Assembly: GCF_030272895.1 (NCBI RefSeq)
Contig: NZ_JALRNF010000041.1
Location: forward strand, 1-57,851
Direction of reading: 5' to 3'
From: Pseudomonas sp. BGr12
Lineage (GTDB): Bacteria; Pseudomonadota; Gammaproteobacteria; Pseudomonadales; Pseudomonadaceae
DNA: 57,851 bases
Shown here: piece after piece, positions 35,615 through 47,944 of the stretch
How the letters are laid out: each line of letters starts with the position of its first letter
Position numbering within the stretch: position 1 is the first letter of the stretch
The notes under the pieces: generated by a model
The model's input: the letters and a program-made list of their open reading frames with translations, nothing else
The model's database searches: none
What the model was told of the DNA's origin: nothing
Translations under genes and position numbers: made by a program

Positions 35615-36469
35615 ATGTCGCTAAATTTCCCGCTGTTGCTAGTCATCGCCGTTGCCGTCTGTGGTCTGTTGGCCCTGATCGATCTGCTGTTCCTGGCCCC
35701 GCGCCGGCGTGCGGCGATCGCCACCTATCAGGGCAGCGTCAGCCAGCCTGAGATAGCCGTGGTCGAGCAGTTGAACAAGGAGCCGTTGCTGGTCGAGTAC
35801 GGCAAGTCGTTCTTCCCGGTGCTGTTCATCGTGCTGGTGCTGCGTTCGTTCCTGGTCGAACCCTTCCAGATCCCCTCGGGATCGATGAAGCCGACCCTGG
35901 AAGTGGGCGATTTCATCCTGGTGAACAAGTTCTCCTACGGGATCCGCCTGCCGGTGATCGACAAGAAGGTCATCGAAGTCGGTGACCCGCAACGCGGCGA
36001 TGTGATGGTGTTCCGCTATCCGAGCGACCCGAACGTCAACTACATCAAGCGTGTGGTCGGCCTGCCGGGTGACCAGATCAGCTACACCCGCGACAAGAAG
36101 CTGTTCGTCAACGGCCAGCCGATTGCCGAGCAACTGGTGGGTACCGAGCCAGGCACCCTGGGCAGCGCCGAGCTGTACAAGGAAAAACTGGGCGCGACCG
36201 AGCACCTGATCCGCAAGGAAATGAGCCGCTACCGCATGCCGCCTGACCAGCAATGGACTGTCCCGGCCGGCCATTACTTCATGATGGGCGACAACCGCGA
36301 CAACTCCAACGACAGCCGCTTCTGGGATGACCCCAACATTCCCAAGGCGCTGCACGGCATGGTCCCGGACCAGAACATCGTCGGCAAGGCCTTCGCGGTC
36401 TGGATGAGCTGGCCAGAGCCCAAGCTCAGCCATTTCCCGAGCCTGTCGCGAGTGGGCCTGATCCAGTAA
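35615..36469 (+). CDS. lepB: Signal peptidase I
   Basis: A 284-residue membrane protease that removes signal peptides from exported proteins. Two N-terminal membrane helices (about 5-25 and 65-85) lead to the catalytic serine in FQIPSGSMKPTLEVGDF (about residues 88-104). The general-base lysine lies in YIKRVVGLPGDQ and the signature MMGDNRDNSNDSRFW is near the end. It starts five bases after lepA, so the two are co-transcribed. Confidence 0.96.
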   Translation: MSLNFPLLLVIAVAVCGLLALIDLLFLAPRRRAAIATYQGSVSQPEIAVVEQLNKEPLLVEYGKSFFPVLFIVLVLRSFLVEPFQIPSGSMKPTLEVGDFILVNKFSYGIRLPVIDKKVIEVGDPQRGDVMVFRYPSDPNVNYIKRVVGLPGDQISYTRDKKLFVNGQPIAEQLVGTEPGTLGSAELYKEKLGATEHLIRKEMSRYRMPPDQQWTVPAGHYFMMGDNRDNSNDSRFWDDPNIPKALHGMVPDQNIVGKAFAVWMSWPEPKLSHFPSLSRVGLIQ

Positions 36470-36477
36470 CACGACAA

Positions 36478-36501
36478 CGGCGCTGTCCTGGGACAGCGCC
36501 G
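36478..36501 (+). terminator. Hairpin after lepB
   Basis: CGGCGCTGTCC and GGACAGCGCCG form an 11-base near-continuous stem with a minimal loop, nine bases past the lepB stop. There is no T-run, so it may only slow polymerase or block decay; rnc downstream lies on the same strand. Confidence 0.6.
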
Positions 36502-36502
36502 A

Positions 36503-36652
36503 ATGCATTTCTGGCATAGGCTGTGTTCAGAGGGATCCGCGGATCCGCCTGGGCCGCCGATGCCGGTGGGCATGAGCCAAACAGTCTTTCAGGATGTTGA
36601 TTTGAACAAAGCGTTGAATATCGACCACGAACTGCGCGTGGGTACACTGTGA
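36503..36652 (+). pseudogene. Short ORF, probable remnant of a DUF4845 gene
   Basis: A 49-codon open frame whose stop overlaps the rnc GTG (GTGA). Its last part reads [19 protein letters not shown]. In other Pseudomonas a DUF4845 membrane protein gene lies between lepB and rnc. From memory, that protein has a DLDLKKAL-like motif and ends in a DKEFRVRMP-like tail. The two parts here look like these joined by a deletion, while the first half of the frame resembles nothing. The membrane helix of DUF4845 is absent. It may still serve to couple translation into rnc. A real short gene cannot be excluded. Confidence 0.4.
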
Positions 36653-37338
36653 GCGTTTCCTTGAGCCGCCTGGAGCGAAAGCTCGGTTACACCTTCAAGA
36701 ACCAGGAGCTGATGCTACTGGCCCTGACGCACCGCAGCTTTGCCGGGCGCAACAACGAGCGCCTCGAGTTTCTCGGCGATGCGATCCTCAACTTCGTCGC
36801 CGGCGAAGCGCTGTTCGAGCGCTTCCCCCAGGCCCGCGAAGGCCAGCTGTCGCGCTTGCGCGCGCGCCTGGTCAAGGGCGAGACCCTGGCCGTGCTGGCC
36901 CGTGGCTTCGACCTGGGCGAGTACCTGCGCCTGGGGTCCGGTGAACTGAAAAGCGGTGGCTTTCGCCGCGAATCGATCCTGGCCGACGCCCTGGAGGCGT
37001 TGATCGGCGCGATCTATCTCGATTCGGACATGCAGACCGCCCGCGAACGCGTGCTGGCCTGGCTGACCGGCGAGTTCGAGAGCCTGACCCTGGTCGATAC
37101 CAACAAGGACCCGAAAACCCGCCTGCAGGAATTTCTGCAGTCGCGGGCGTGTGAACTGCCGCGCTACGAAGTGGTGGATATTCAAGGTGAACCCCATTGC
37201 CGGACGTTTTTCGTCGAATGCGAAGTGACCCTTTTGACTGAAAAAAGCCGAGGGCAAGGCGTCAGCCGGCGGATCGCCGAGCAGGTCGCGGCCGCCGCAG
37301 CACTGATCGCCCTGGGCGTGGAGAATGGCAATGACTGA
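36649..37338 (+). CDS. rnc: Ribonuclease III
   Basis: A 229-residue double-strand-specific endoribonuclease that processes rRNA and regulatory RNAs. The catalytic signature [20 protein letters not shown] is at about residues 38-57, with the second acidic site in [17 protein letters not shown] near 111-127. The double-stranded RNA-binding domain fills the C-terminal 70 residues ([20 protein letters not shown]). It starts with GTG overlapping the preceding short frame's stop. Its own stop overlaps era. Confidence 0.96.
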   Translation: MSVSLSRLERKLGYTFKNQELMLLALTHRSFAGRNNERLEFLGDAILNFVAGEALFERFPQAREGQLSRLRARLVKGETLAVLARGFDLGEYLRLGSGELKSGGFRRESILADALEALIGAIYLDSDMQTARERVLAWLTGEFESLTLVDTNKDPKTRLQEFLQSRACELPRYEVVDIQGEPHCRTFFVECEVTLLTEKSRGQGVSRRIAEQVAAAAALIALGVENGND

Positions 37339-38233
37339 TACCAACACTACCCGCTGCGGCTATGTCGCCATTGTCGGCCGCCCGAACGTCGGCAAGTCGA
37401 CCTTGCTCAACCATATCCTCGGCCAGAAGCTCGCGATCACCTCGCGCAAGCCCCAGACCACCCGGCACAACATGCTCGGGATCAAGACCGAGGGTGATGT
37501 CCAGGCGATCTACGTCGATACCCCGGGCATGCACAAGAGCAACGAGAAGGCGCTCAACCGCTACATGAACAAGACCGCCTCGGCTGCCCTCAAGGACGTC
37601 GACGTGGTGATCTTCGTGGTCGACCGTACCAAGTGGACCGACGAAGACCAACTGGTGCTCGAGCGCGTGCAGTACGTGCAGGGCCCGGTGATCCTGGCCA
37701 TCAACAAGACCGACCGGATCGAAGAGAAAGCCGAGTTGATCCCGCACCTGCAATGGTTGCAGGAGCAACTGCCGAACGCCGAGATCGTGCCGATTTCCGC
37801 GCAGCAGGGCCACAACCTCGACGCCCTGGAAGGCCTGATCGCCAAGCACCTGCCGGAAAACGACCATTTCTTCCCGGAAGACCAGATCACCGACCGCAGC
37901 AGCCGCTTCCTGGCCGCGGAACTGGTGCGCGAGAAGATCATGCGCCAGCTCGGTGCCGAGCTGCCGTACCAGATCACCGTGGAAATCGAAGAGTTCAAGC
38001 AGCAGGGCAAGATCCTGCACATCCACGCCCTGATCCTGGTCGAGCGTGACGGCCAGAAGAAGATCATCATTGGCGACAAGGGCGAGCGGATCAAACGCAT
38101 CGGTTCCGAAGCGCGCAAGGACATGGAAGTACTGTTCGACGCCAAGGTCATGCTCAACCTCTGGGTCAAGGTCAAGGGCGGCTGGTCCGACGACGAGCGC
38201 GCCCTGCGTTCGCTGGGCTACGGCGACCTCTGA
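37331..38233 (+). CDS. era: GTPase Era
   Basis: A 300-residue GTPase that binds 16S rRNA and assists small-subunit assembly. P-loop [16 protein letters not shown] is near residue 13-28, G3 is DTPGMHK, G4 NKTD, and the KH domain near the C-terminus has [20 protein letters not shown]. Two ATGs are possible. The one at 37331 sits six bases after GGAGA, whereas at 37325 that site would directly touch the start codon, so 37331 is chosen. It overlaps rnc by eight bases. Confidence 0.96.
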   Translation: MTDTNTTRCGYVAIVGRPNVGKSTLLNHILGQKLAITSRKPQTTRHNMLGIKTEGDVQAIYVDTPGMHKSNEKALNRYMNKTASAALKDVDVVIFVVDRTKWTDEDQLVLERVQYVQGPVILAINKTDRIEEKAELIPHLQWLQEQLPNAEIVPISAQQGHNLDALEGLIAKHLPENDHFFPEDQITDRSSRFLAAELVREKIMRQLGAELPYQITVEIEEFKQQGKILHIHALILVERDGQKKIIIGDKGERIKRIGSEARKDMEVLFDAKVMLNLWVKVKGGWSDDERALRSLGYGDL

Positions 38234-38290
38234 TCGCACCCGGCCCGGCCGCCCTGGCTGCCGGGCCCAACCTCTGTCGAAGCGCCACTC

Positions 38291-38974
38291 ATGGATCTGC
38301 CAGTCGGCCAACCGGCCTATGTGCTGCACAGCCGGGCCTACCGTGAAACCAGTGCGCTGGTGGACTTTCTCACCCCGCAAGGACGTCTGCGTGCCGTGCT
38401 TCGCCGCGCGCGGGGCAAGGGCGGTAGCCAGGCGCGTCCCTTCGTTCCCCTGGAAGTCGAATTTCGCGGACGCGGCGAGCTCAAGACGGTCGGTCGCCTG
38501 GACAGCGTCGGTGTCGCCGCCTGGTTGCATGGCGATGCTTTGTTCAGCGGCCTGTACCTCAATGAGCTACTGATTCGCCTGCTACCGGCCGAAGATCCCC
38601 AGCCCGTCCTGTTCGAACACTATGCCGCGACCTTGCAGGCCCTGGCGGCCGGGCGGCCGCTGGAGCCGTTGCTGCGTGCCTTCGAATGGCGCCTGCTGGA
38701 CGAGCTGGGCTACGCCTTTGCCCTGGACCGGGACATCAATGGCGACCCCCTGGTCGTCGATGGCTGGTACCGCTTGCAGGTGGATGCCGGGCTTGAGCGT
38801 GTCTACCTGTTGCAACCGGGCCTGTTCAGCGGTGCCGAGCTGCTGGCCATGGCCGAAGCCGACTGGAGCGCCCCCGGCGCCCTGAGCGCGGCCAAGCGCC
38901 TGATGCGCCAGGCGCTGGCCGTGCACCTGGGTGGACGGCCACTGGTCAGTCGCGAACTGTTTCGCAAGCGCTGA
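38291..38974 (+). CDS. recO: DNA repair protein RecO
   Basis: A 227-residue protein that loads RecA with RecF and RecR. The N-terminal OB fold contains [20 protein letters not shown] (about residues 8-27) and [20 protein letters not shown]. The C-terminal helical part ends [19 protein letters not shown], a conserved closing motif. It follows era by 57 bases in the standard rnc-era-recO-pdxJ order. Confidence 0.94.
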   Translation: MDLPVGQPAYVLHSRAYRETSALVDFLTPQGRLRAVLRRARGKGGSQARPFVPLEVEFRGRGELKTVGRLDSVGVAAWLHGDALFSGLYLNELLIRLLPAEDPQPVLFEHYAATLQALAAGRPLEPLLRAFEWRLLDELGYAFALDRDINGDPLVVDGWYRLQVDAGLERVYLLQPGLFSGAELLAMAEADWSAPGALSAAKRLMRQALAVHLGGRPLVSRELFRKR

Positions 38975-39018
38975 GCACGTCGTATGCTGTGAGGCTCAAT
39001 TTTCAGGAGAGCCTCTTC

Positions 39019-39762
39019 GTGACTCAAAGCAACCGCATGCTGCTCGGCGTGAACATCGACCACGTGGCGACCCTGCGCCAGGCGCGTGGCACGCGCTACC
39101 CCGATCCGGTCAAAGCCGCGCTGGACGCCGAAGAGGCGGGGGCCGACGGTATCACCGTGCACCTGCGCGAAGACCGCCGGCATATCCAGGAGCGTGACGT
39201 GCTGGTACTCAAGGACGTGCTGCAGACGCGCATGAACTTCGAGATGGGCGTCACCGAAGAAATGATGGCCTTTGCCGAGCGCATCCGCCCGGCGCATATC
39301 TGCCTGGTGCCGGAAACCCGCCAGGAACTGACCACCGAAGGCGGCCTGGACGTTGCCGGCCAGGAAGCGCGGATCAAGGCGGCGGTCGAGCGCCTGTCGC
39401 GCCTGGGTTCGGAAGTGTCCCTGTTCATCGACGCCGACGAGCGCCAGATTGAAGCCTCGCGCCGCGTCGGTGCACCGGCGATCGAACTGCACACCGGACG
39501 CTATGCCGACGCCGAAACCCCGACCGAGGTCGCCGAAGAGCTCAAGCGTGTCGCCGATGGCGTTGCCTTTGGCCTGGCCCAGGGCCTGATCGTCAACGCC
39601 GGCCATGGCCTGCACTATCACAACGTCGAAGCCGTTGCCGCGATCAAGGGCATCAACGAGCTGAACATCGGCCACGCCCTGGTGGCCCATGCGCTGTTCG
39701 TCGGCTTCAAGTCGGCGGTGGCGGAGATGAAGGCGCTGATCGTGGCGGCGAGCCGGCACTGA
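39019..39762 (+). CDS. pdxJ: Pyridoxine 5'-phosphate synthase
   Basis: Closes the pyridoxine ring in vitamin B6 synthesis from 1-deoxyxylulose-5-phosphate and the PdxA product. The 247-residue TIM barrel begins [20 protein letters not shown] and retains the phosphate-binding and active-site stretches [26 protein letters not shown] and [12 protein letters not shown]. The GTG at 39019 follows AGGAGAG by about eight bases; a longer ATG start at 38989 would precede that site and is rejected. Confidence 0.96.
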   Translation: MTQSNRMLLGVNIDHVATLRQARGTRYPDPVKAALDAEEAGADGITVHLREDRRHIQERDVLVLKDVLQTRMNFEMGVTEEMMAFAERIRPAHICLVPETRQELTTEGGLDVAGQEARIKAAVERLSRLGSEVSLFIDADERQIEASRRVGAPAIELHTGRYADAETPTEVAEELKRVADGVAFGLAQGLIVNAGHGLHYHNVEAVAAIKGINELNIGHALVAHALFVGFKSAVAEMKALIVAASRH

Positions 39763-39772
39763 GTCGGCAGTT

Positions 39773-39851
39773 GGCCTCATCGCCGGCTATCCCGGCTCCC
39801 ACAGGTATCCCTGTTGACCCTGTGGGAGCCAACATAGCCGGCGATGAGGCC
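39773..39851. repeat. Long inverted repeat between pdxJ and the sensor kinase
   Basis: GGCCTCATCGCCGGCTAT at 39773-39790 is exactly complementary to 39834-39851, and inner segments (GGCTCCCACAGG / CCTGTGGGAGCC) pair too. It is a second class of paired REP-like repeat, differing from the GCGGGGCAAGCCCGC type. It ends six bases from the kinase stop and can serve both convergent genes as a terminator. Confidence 0.85.
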
Positions 39852-39856
39852 GGTAC

Positions 39857-41248
39857 TTACTCTGCAGCTTGCGGAAAATACAGGCTGAAGCGGGTCAGCC
39901 CCTGCAGCCTGCTCTTCGCCTCAACCCGCCCGCCATGCACCGCCATGATCGACTTGACGATCGCCAGCCCCAGCCCCGTACCGCCTTCGAGCCGCGAACG
40001 CCCTGAACCGGCGCGATAGAAGCGCTCGAACAGGTGGGGTAGATGCTCCGGGTCGATACCCGGCCCCGCATTCTCCACCCACAGGCAGACTTCATCGCCA
40101 CAACGCTCGATACCGATATCGATGACCTGTTCGTCCGGGCTGTGGCGAATGGCGTTGCTCAACAGGTTGGACAGCGCCCGCTGCACCATCAACCGATCGC
40201 CCATGACTGTGCCCCAGCCCTGCAGGCGCAGGCGGATGCCTTTGTGCTCGGCGCTGATCTCGAACAGTTCACTGACTCGCGTAGCTTCGTCGGCCAGGGC
40301 CACCGGCTTGAGCGGAACCTGCGTCTGCGGCTGGCTGACCTGGGCCAGGAACAGCATGTCGTTGATGATCCGGCTGAGCCGGGTCAGTTCCTCGATGCTG
40401 GTTTCCAGGACCTCCTTGTATTCCTCGACCGGTCGTTCCCGGGCCAGGGTGACCTGGGCCTTGCCCATCAGGTTGCCGATGGGGGTGCGCAGTTCATGGG
40501 CCAGGTCGTCGGAGAACTGCGACAACTGGCGCACGCCGCCATCCAGCCGATCGAGCATCACGTTCATGCCCCGGGCCAGGTCGGCCAGTTCCTGGGGCAG
40601 GTCCTGCTCTGGCAGACGCAGGGTCAGTTGTTGCGCCGAGACCTGTTCGGCGATCTGGCGAAACCGGTGCAGCGGGGTCAGGCTGCGTTGTACCAGCTTC
40701 CAGGCGCCAAAGCCGATCAGCAGCAGAAGCAGGGGCAGGGCCAGCAGGGTCGAGCGCAGGTAGGCCTGCAGCAGGGCAGCGTCGTCGGCGCGGTTGACCG
40801 TGAGCAGCACCCGCACGTCGGTACCGTCCTGCAGGCGCATCAGCCGCGAGGCGGTGAGCAGGTGTTGGTGGTCACTGTCACGCCAGTGGCTGAAGGACAG
40901 GTGCCTGTCGCTGGGAATCTGCAGCAGGGCATCGGCATCCAGCCCGGGGCCCAGGGTCAGCAGCGCAGAATGCCGGCCGGTCAGGGCAATCACGCTCAGG
41001 CTCAGGTTGTCATGGCCGACCACCACATCCAGCAGCGGATGGGCGCGGGGTTGCAGGGTACCGGCTTCGAGGTCGAGTTTCAGGCTGTGTTCGATCTGCG
41101 GCATCTTGGCTGCAAGGTTCTTGCGTGCGCGACTGTCCAGTTCATGGTCCAAGGCGAACACCGACAGGCACGCCAGCAGCAACACCAGGGCGGCGCCCAT
41201 CAGGCTGACGCTCAGGCCCAGGCGCAGGGAAAGCCGGGCCGGTTTCAT
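39857..41248 (-). CDS. czcS: Heavy-metal sensor histidine kinase (CzcS/CopS type)
   Basis: A 463-residue membrane kinase. Membrane helices at about residues 10-30 and 160-180 bracket a periplasmic sensor region. A HAMP linker follows. The phospho-accepting histidine lies in [20 protein letters not shown] near residue 252. N ([14 protein letters not shown]), G1 ([20 protein letters not shown]) and G2 ([13 protein letters not shown]) boxes are intact. Its ATG overlaps the regulator's stop as ATGA. Placement opposite czcCBA makes zinc, cadmium, cobalt or copper the probable signal; CopS and IrlS relatives look alike. Confidence 0.85.
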   Translation of the reverse strand: MKPARLSLRLGLSVSLMGAALVLLLACLSVFALDHELDSRARKNLAAKMPQIEHSLKLDLEAGTLQPRAHPLLDVVVGHDNLSLSVIALTGRHSALLTLGPGLDADALLQIPSDRHLSFSHWRDSDHQHLLTASRLMRLQDGTDVRVLLTVNRADDAALLQAYLRSTLLALPLLLLLIGFGAWKLVQRSLTPLHRFRQIAEQVSAQQLTLRLPEQDLPQELADLARGMNVMLDRLDGGVRQLSQFSDDLAHELRTPIGNLMGKAQVTLARERPVEEYKEVLETSIEELTRLSRIINDMLFLAQVSQPQTQVPLKPVALADEATRVSELFEISAEHKGIRLRLQGWGTVMGDRLMVQRALSNLLSNAIRHSPDEQVIDIGIERCGDEVCLWVENAGPGIDPEHLPHLFERFYRAGSGRSRLEGGTGLGLAIVKSIMAVHGGRVEAKSRLQGLTRFSLYFPQAAE

Positions 41249-41919
41249 TCGCGCGACTCGAGCACGTAGCCGACACCGCGCAGGGTATGGATGAGTTTGT
41301 CGTCGAAGGGGTCGTCGATCTTGGCCCGCAGGCGGCGGATCGAGACTTCGACCACGTTGGTGTCGCAATCGAAGTTCATGTCCCAGACCAGCGAAATGAT
41401 CTGGGTGCGCGACAGCACTTCGCCGCTCTGGCGCATCAGCAGGTGCAACAGGGCGAACTCCTTGGCGGTCAGGTCGATGCGCTGGCCGCCGCGGTAGGCG
41501 CGGTGCCGGCCCGGGTCCAGTTCCAGGTCGGCGACTCTCAGGGTGCTGGGCTGCAGGGCCTGGTCGTTGCGCCGCAGCAGGCTGCGGATGCGCGCCAGCA
41601 GTTCGGGGAATTCGAACGGCTTTAGCAGGTAGTCGTCGGCGCCCAGGTCCAGGCCCTTGACCCGATCCGAGAGCCGGCCGTGGGCGGTGAGCATCATGAT
41701 GCGCGTGGTGGAGTCGGCGCGCAGGCGCTGCAGCACGGTCCAGCCATCGAGCCCTGGCAGGTTGACGTCGAGAATGATCAGGTCGTAGGGCTGCTGGCGG
41801 GCCAGGTGCAGGCCGTCGGCACCGCTGTGGGCGCAATCGACGATGTAGCCGTTTTCGCTCAAGCCCTGTTGCAGGTACTCGGCGGTACGAAGCTCGTCCT
41901 CGATGATCAGTAAACGCAT
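41245..41919 (-). CDS. czcR: Heavy-metal response regulator (CzcR/CopR type)
   Basis: A 224-residue OmpR-family regulator. The receiver has the acidic pair in [14 protein letters not shown], the phospho-acceptor in [17 protein letters not shown] at about residue 51 and the lysine in [15 protein letters not shown]. The DNA-binding domain contains [20 protein letters not shown] and [15 protein letters not shown], typical of the CzcR/CopR/IrlR branch. It diverges from czcC across about 200 bases that hold a perfect CzcR/CopR-type dyad. Confidence 0.88.
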   Translation of the reverse strand: MRLLIIEDELRTAEYLQQGLSENGYIVDCAHSGADGLHLARQQPYDLIILDVNLPGLDGWTVLQRLRADSTTRIMMLTAHGRLSDRVKGLDLGADDYLLKPFEFPELLARIRSLLRRNDQALQPSTLRVADLELDPGRHRAYRGGQRIDLTAKEFALLHLLMRQSGEVLSRTQIISLVWDMNFDCDTNVVEVSIRRLRAKIDDPFDDKLIHTLRGVGYVLESRE

Positions 41920-42037
41920 GAAATGACCCGGTGAAGTAAAAGGCGGTGATTCTCAACCCTGTAGTGGCTGCAAGGTCAAGGGCTGTGAACGTATAGAGCG
42001 GCGGATACTAAGCCATCGACTGCGCGACTTCGGCTGG

Positions 42038-42053
42038 ATTACAGATTTGTAAT
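42038..42053. promoter_or_regulatory. Metal-regulator box in the czcR-czcC divergent region
   Basis: ATTACA-GATT-TGTAAT is a perfect six-base dyad with four-base spacer. It fits the TTACA/TGTAA boxes bound by CopR/CzcR-type regulators. It lies 71 bases before the czcC start and about 120 before czcR, so one site may control both transcripts. Confidence 0.7.
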
Positions 42054-42123
42054 TTTCAAGTCATCTTGGGGATAAACCCCGATACCTACAGTGCGAACTC
42101 CGAAAAAGGCGCAGGAGTTCGCC

Positions 42124-43377
42124 ATGTTTTGCACCCTGGACCGTCCCGGCAAAGGCCGTGGCCGCCTGTTGCTGATGCTGGCGTTGCTGGCCGTGCCGTC
42201 GCTGGCGCTGGCCGAAGGCAACGTGCTGACCCTCGACAACGCCCTGCGCGCCGCCCGGGACAACAATCCCGAGCTCGCGGCGGTGCGCTGGGACATCGAT
42301 ATCGCCGAAGGCGAGCGACGCCAGGCCGGCGTGCTGCCCAACCCGGAGCTGGGCTGGGAGGTCGAGGACACCCGTAGCGGCAAGCAAACCACCACGGTCA
42401 GTGTCAGCCAGATGTTCGAGCTGGGCGGCAAGCGCGGTGCGCGGCTGGATGTCGCCGGTCGCGATGCCGATATCGCCGCGCTGGAGCTGGAGCGTCAGGG
42501 CAATGTCCTGCGTGCCGATGTGATCGCCGCGTTCCAGGCCGCCGTGCAGGCCCAGGAAGGCCTGCAACTGGCCGAGCAATCGCTGCAACTGAGCGAGCGC
42601 GGCCTGCAGGTGGTGCAGGGCCGGGTCAAGGCCGGCAGTGCCTCGCCAGTGGAGGCCACCCGGGCCCAGGTGCAGGTGTCGGAAGTACGCCTGGAGCGGG
42701 GCCGGGCCGAACAGGCGTTGACGGTTGCCTACCAGCAGTTGGCGGCGGTGACCGGCGCGCCCATGGCCCGCTTCGATAGTGTTGAAGGCCGCAGCGACGA
42801 TGACGCCGCCGTGCCCAGCCGGACCGTGCTGCTCGAGCGTCTTGAACAGACCGCCGACATGCGTCTGGCGCGCCTGCAGATCGACCAGCGCGAAGCGGCC
42901 CTGGCCCTGGCCCGCACCCAGCGCATCCCCGACCTGACGGTAAGCGTCGGCAGCCAGTACAGCGAGACCGATCGCGAGCGCATCAACGTGGTCGGGCTGT
43001 CCTTGCCGATCCCGTTGTTCGACCGCAACCAGGGCAACATCCTCGCCGCCGCCCGTCGCGCCGACCAGGCCCGCGACCAGCGCAACGGCGCCGAGCTGCG
43101 CCTGCGCAGTGAAGTGATCCAGGCCCTGGCCCAGTGGGGCACCGCCAACCAGGAGGTGAGCGCCTTCGAACGTTCCATCCTGCCTTCGGCACAACAGGCG
43201 CAGGACACCGCCACCCGCGGCTTCGAGCGCGGCAAGTTCGCCTTCCTGGATGTCCTCGATGCCCAGCGCACCCTGGTCGCGGCGCGCCTGCAATACCTGC
43301 AGTCCCAGGCCCAGCGCAATGAGGCGCGGATGCGCCTGGAGCGGATCTTCGGCGACCTGGACCTGGCCAGCCGCTGA
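42124..43377 (+). CDS. czcC: CzcC-type outer-membrane efflux channel
   Basis: A 417-residue TolC-family outer-membrane factor. The signal peptide (GRLLLMLALLAVPSLALAEG) ends near residue 33. The body consists of two repeats rich in long amphipathic helices, e.g. ELAAVRWDIDIAEGERRQAG and the related second half with GKFAFLDVLDAQRTLVAARL. It provides the exit duct for CzcBA. The ATG at 42124 follows AGGAG by seven bases; the longer frame from 42091 overlaps that site. Confidence 0.92.
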   Translation: MFCTLDRPGKGRGRLLLMLALLAVPSLALAEGNVLTLDNALRAARDNNPELAAVRWDIDIAEGERRQAGVLPNPELGWEVEDTRSGKQTTTVSVSQMFELGGKRGARLDVAGRDADIAALELERQGNVLRADVIAAFQAAVQAQEGLQLAEQSLQLSERGLQVVQGRVKAGSASPVEATRAQVQVSEVRLERGRAEQALTVAYQQLAAVTGAPMARFDSVEGRSDDDAAVPSRTVLLERLEQTADMRLARLQIDQREAALALARTQRIPDLTVSVGSQYSETDRERINVVGLSLPIPLFDRNQGNILAAARRADQARDQRNGAELRLRSEVIQALAQWGTANQEVSAFERSILPSAQQAQDTATRGFERGKFAFLDVLDAQRTLVAARLQYLQSQAQRNEARMRLERIFGDLDLASR

Positions 43378-43439
43378 ACCCGGCCGCTTTCCACTTTTGA
43401 TCGACGCCACCCCTGTGCGGTGGGTGCTAAGGAGTCTGC

Positions 43440-44666
43440 ATGAACAAGAAGTCCACAACGCTGCTGATCGCGGCCTTGTTGCTGGGCCTGGGGCTGGGTG
43501 TGCTGCTGGCACGCCAGACCGGCCTTGCGCAGGGCGCGGCAACGCCGGCGGCCGCCCATGGCCACGCCGAAGGTGATCACGATGAAGAGGAGCAAGGCGA
43601 GCACGGACACGAGGAATCCGCCGAGGGGCATGAGCAGGAGGGCGCGATCCGCCTGAGCCAGGAGCAGATCGACCTGGCCGGCATCGAGCTGACCGCCGCC
43701 GAGTCCCGGCAACTGCAGCGCAGCCTGTCGCTGCCCGGCGAGATCCGCTTCGATGAAGACCGCACCGCGCACATGGTGCCCAGGGCGGCCGGGGTGGTCG
43801 AGTCGGTCGCCGTGGTGCTCGGCCAGCAGGTCAAGGCCGGCGACCTGCTGGCGGTGATCGCCAGCCCGCAGATTTCCGAGCAGCGCAGTGAACTGGCGGC
43901 GAGCCAGCGGCGCCTGGAGCTGGCGCGCAGCACCTACCAGCGGGAAAAGGATTTGTGGAAAGAGGGCATCTCCGCCGAGCAGGACTACCTGCAAGCTCGC
44001 CAGGCCCTGCAGGAAGCCGAGATCGCCCAGGCCAATGCCCGGCAGAAAATCAGCGCCCTGAGTGGCTCGACGGTGCTGGCTGGTGGCAATCGCTATGAAC
44101 TGCGTGCGCCGTTCGCCGGGCAGATCGTCGAGAAGCACCTGGTGCCGGGCGAGGTGGTCAACGAGACCAGCGCGGCCTTCACCCTGTCGGACCTGTCCAG
44201 GGTCTGGGCCACCTTCGGCGTGGCCCCGCGCGACCTGGGCAAGGTTCGCGCCGGCATGCAGGTGACCATCGTCGCCAGTGAACTGGGCGAGCAGGTTGCC
44301 GGGACCATCAGCCATGTCGGCAGTCTGCTCGGCGAGCAAACCCGTACCGCCACCGTGCGCGTGAGCCTGGATAACCCCCGTGGCGCCTGGCGACCCGGTC
44401 TGTTCGTGGCAGTACAGGTGCCGACCGAGCAGGTGCCGGCCGCCCTGAGCGTGCCGGAGCAGGCGATCCAGACCTTGGAAGAGCGCCCGACGGTGTTCGT
44501 GCGCACTGCCGAAGGCTTTGTCGCCCAAACGGTGGAACTGGGCGCCAGCGCCAATGGCTTCGTCGAGATCCGCACGGGCCTGCAAGCCGGCCAGCAGGTG
44601 GCAACCGCGGGCAGTTTCGTCCTCAAGTCGGAGCTGGGCAAGGCCAGCGCCGAGCACGTCCACTGA
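43440..44666 (+). CDS. czcB: CzcB-type membrane-fusion protein
   Basis: A 408-residue periplasmic adaptor joining CzcA and CzcC. A membrane anchor or signal lies at residues 6-30. It is followed by a very His/Asp/Glu-rich stretch at about 39-68 (AHGHAEGDHDEEE then GEHGHEESAEGHEQE), likely a metal-binding tail. Lipoyl and beta-barrel segments (GVVESVAVVLGQQVKAGDLL and APFAGQIVEKHLVPGEVVNE) follow. It ends 18 bases before czcA. Confidence 0.93.
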   Translation: MNKKSTTLLIAALLLGLGLGVLLARQTGLAQGAATPAAAHGHAEGDHDEEEQGEHGHEESAEGHEQEGAIRLSQEQIDLAGIELTAAESRQLQRSLSLPGEIRFDEDRTAHMVPRAAGVVESVAVVLGQQVKAGDLLAVIASPQISEQRSELAASQRRLELARSTYQREKDLWKEGISAEQDYLQARQALQEAEIAQANARQKISALSGSTVLAGGNRYELRAPFAGQIVEKHLVPGEVVNETSAAFTLSDLSRVWATFGVAPRDLGKVRAGMQVTIVASELGEQVAGTISHVGSLLGEQTRTATVRVSLDNPRGAWRPGLFVAVQVPTEQVPAALSVPEQAIQTLEERPTVFVRTAEGFVAQTVELGASANGFVEIRTGLQAGQQVATAGSFVLKSELGKASAEHVH

Positions 44667-47846
<3,180 letters not shown>

Positions 47847-47944
47847 TTTCGCGCTCATCTTCGGGTTATTCAGCCCTTGTCAGGATACCCATGGCGGCCG
47901 CATCAGCGGCCGTCGTGCGTTCTGCCAATAATCAGGAGTTGAAG

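Noticed and set aside
37325..37330. Earlier ATG for era
   Set aside because: The GGAGA site would abut this ATG; the second ATG at 37331 has correct spacing and the family's usual N-terminus.
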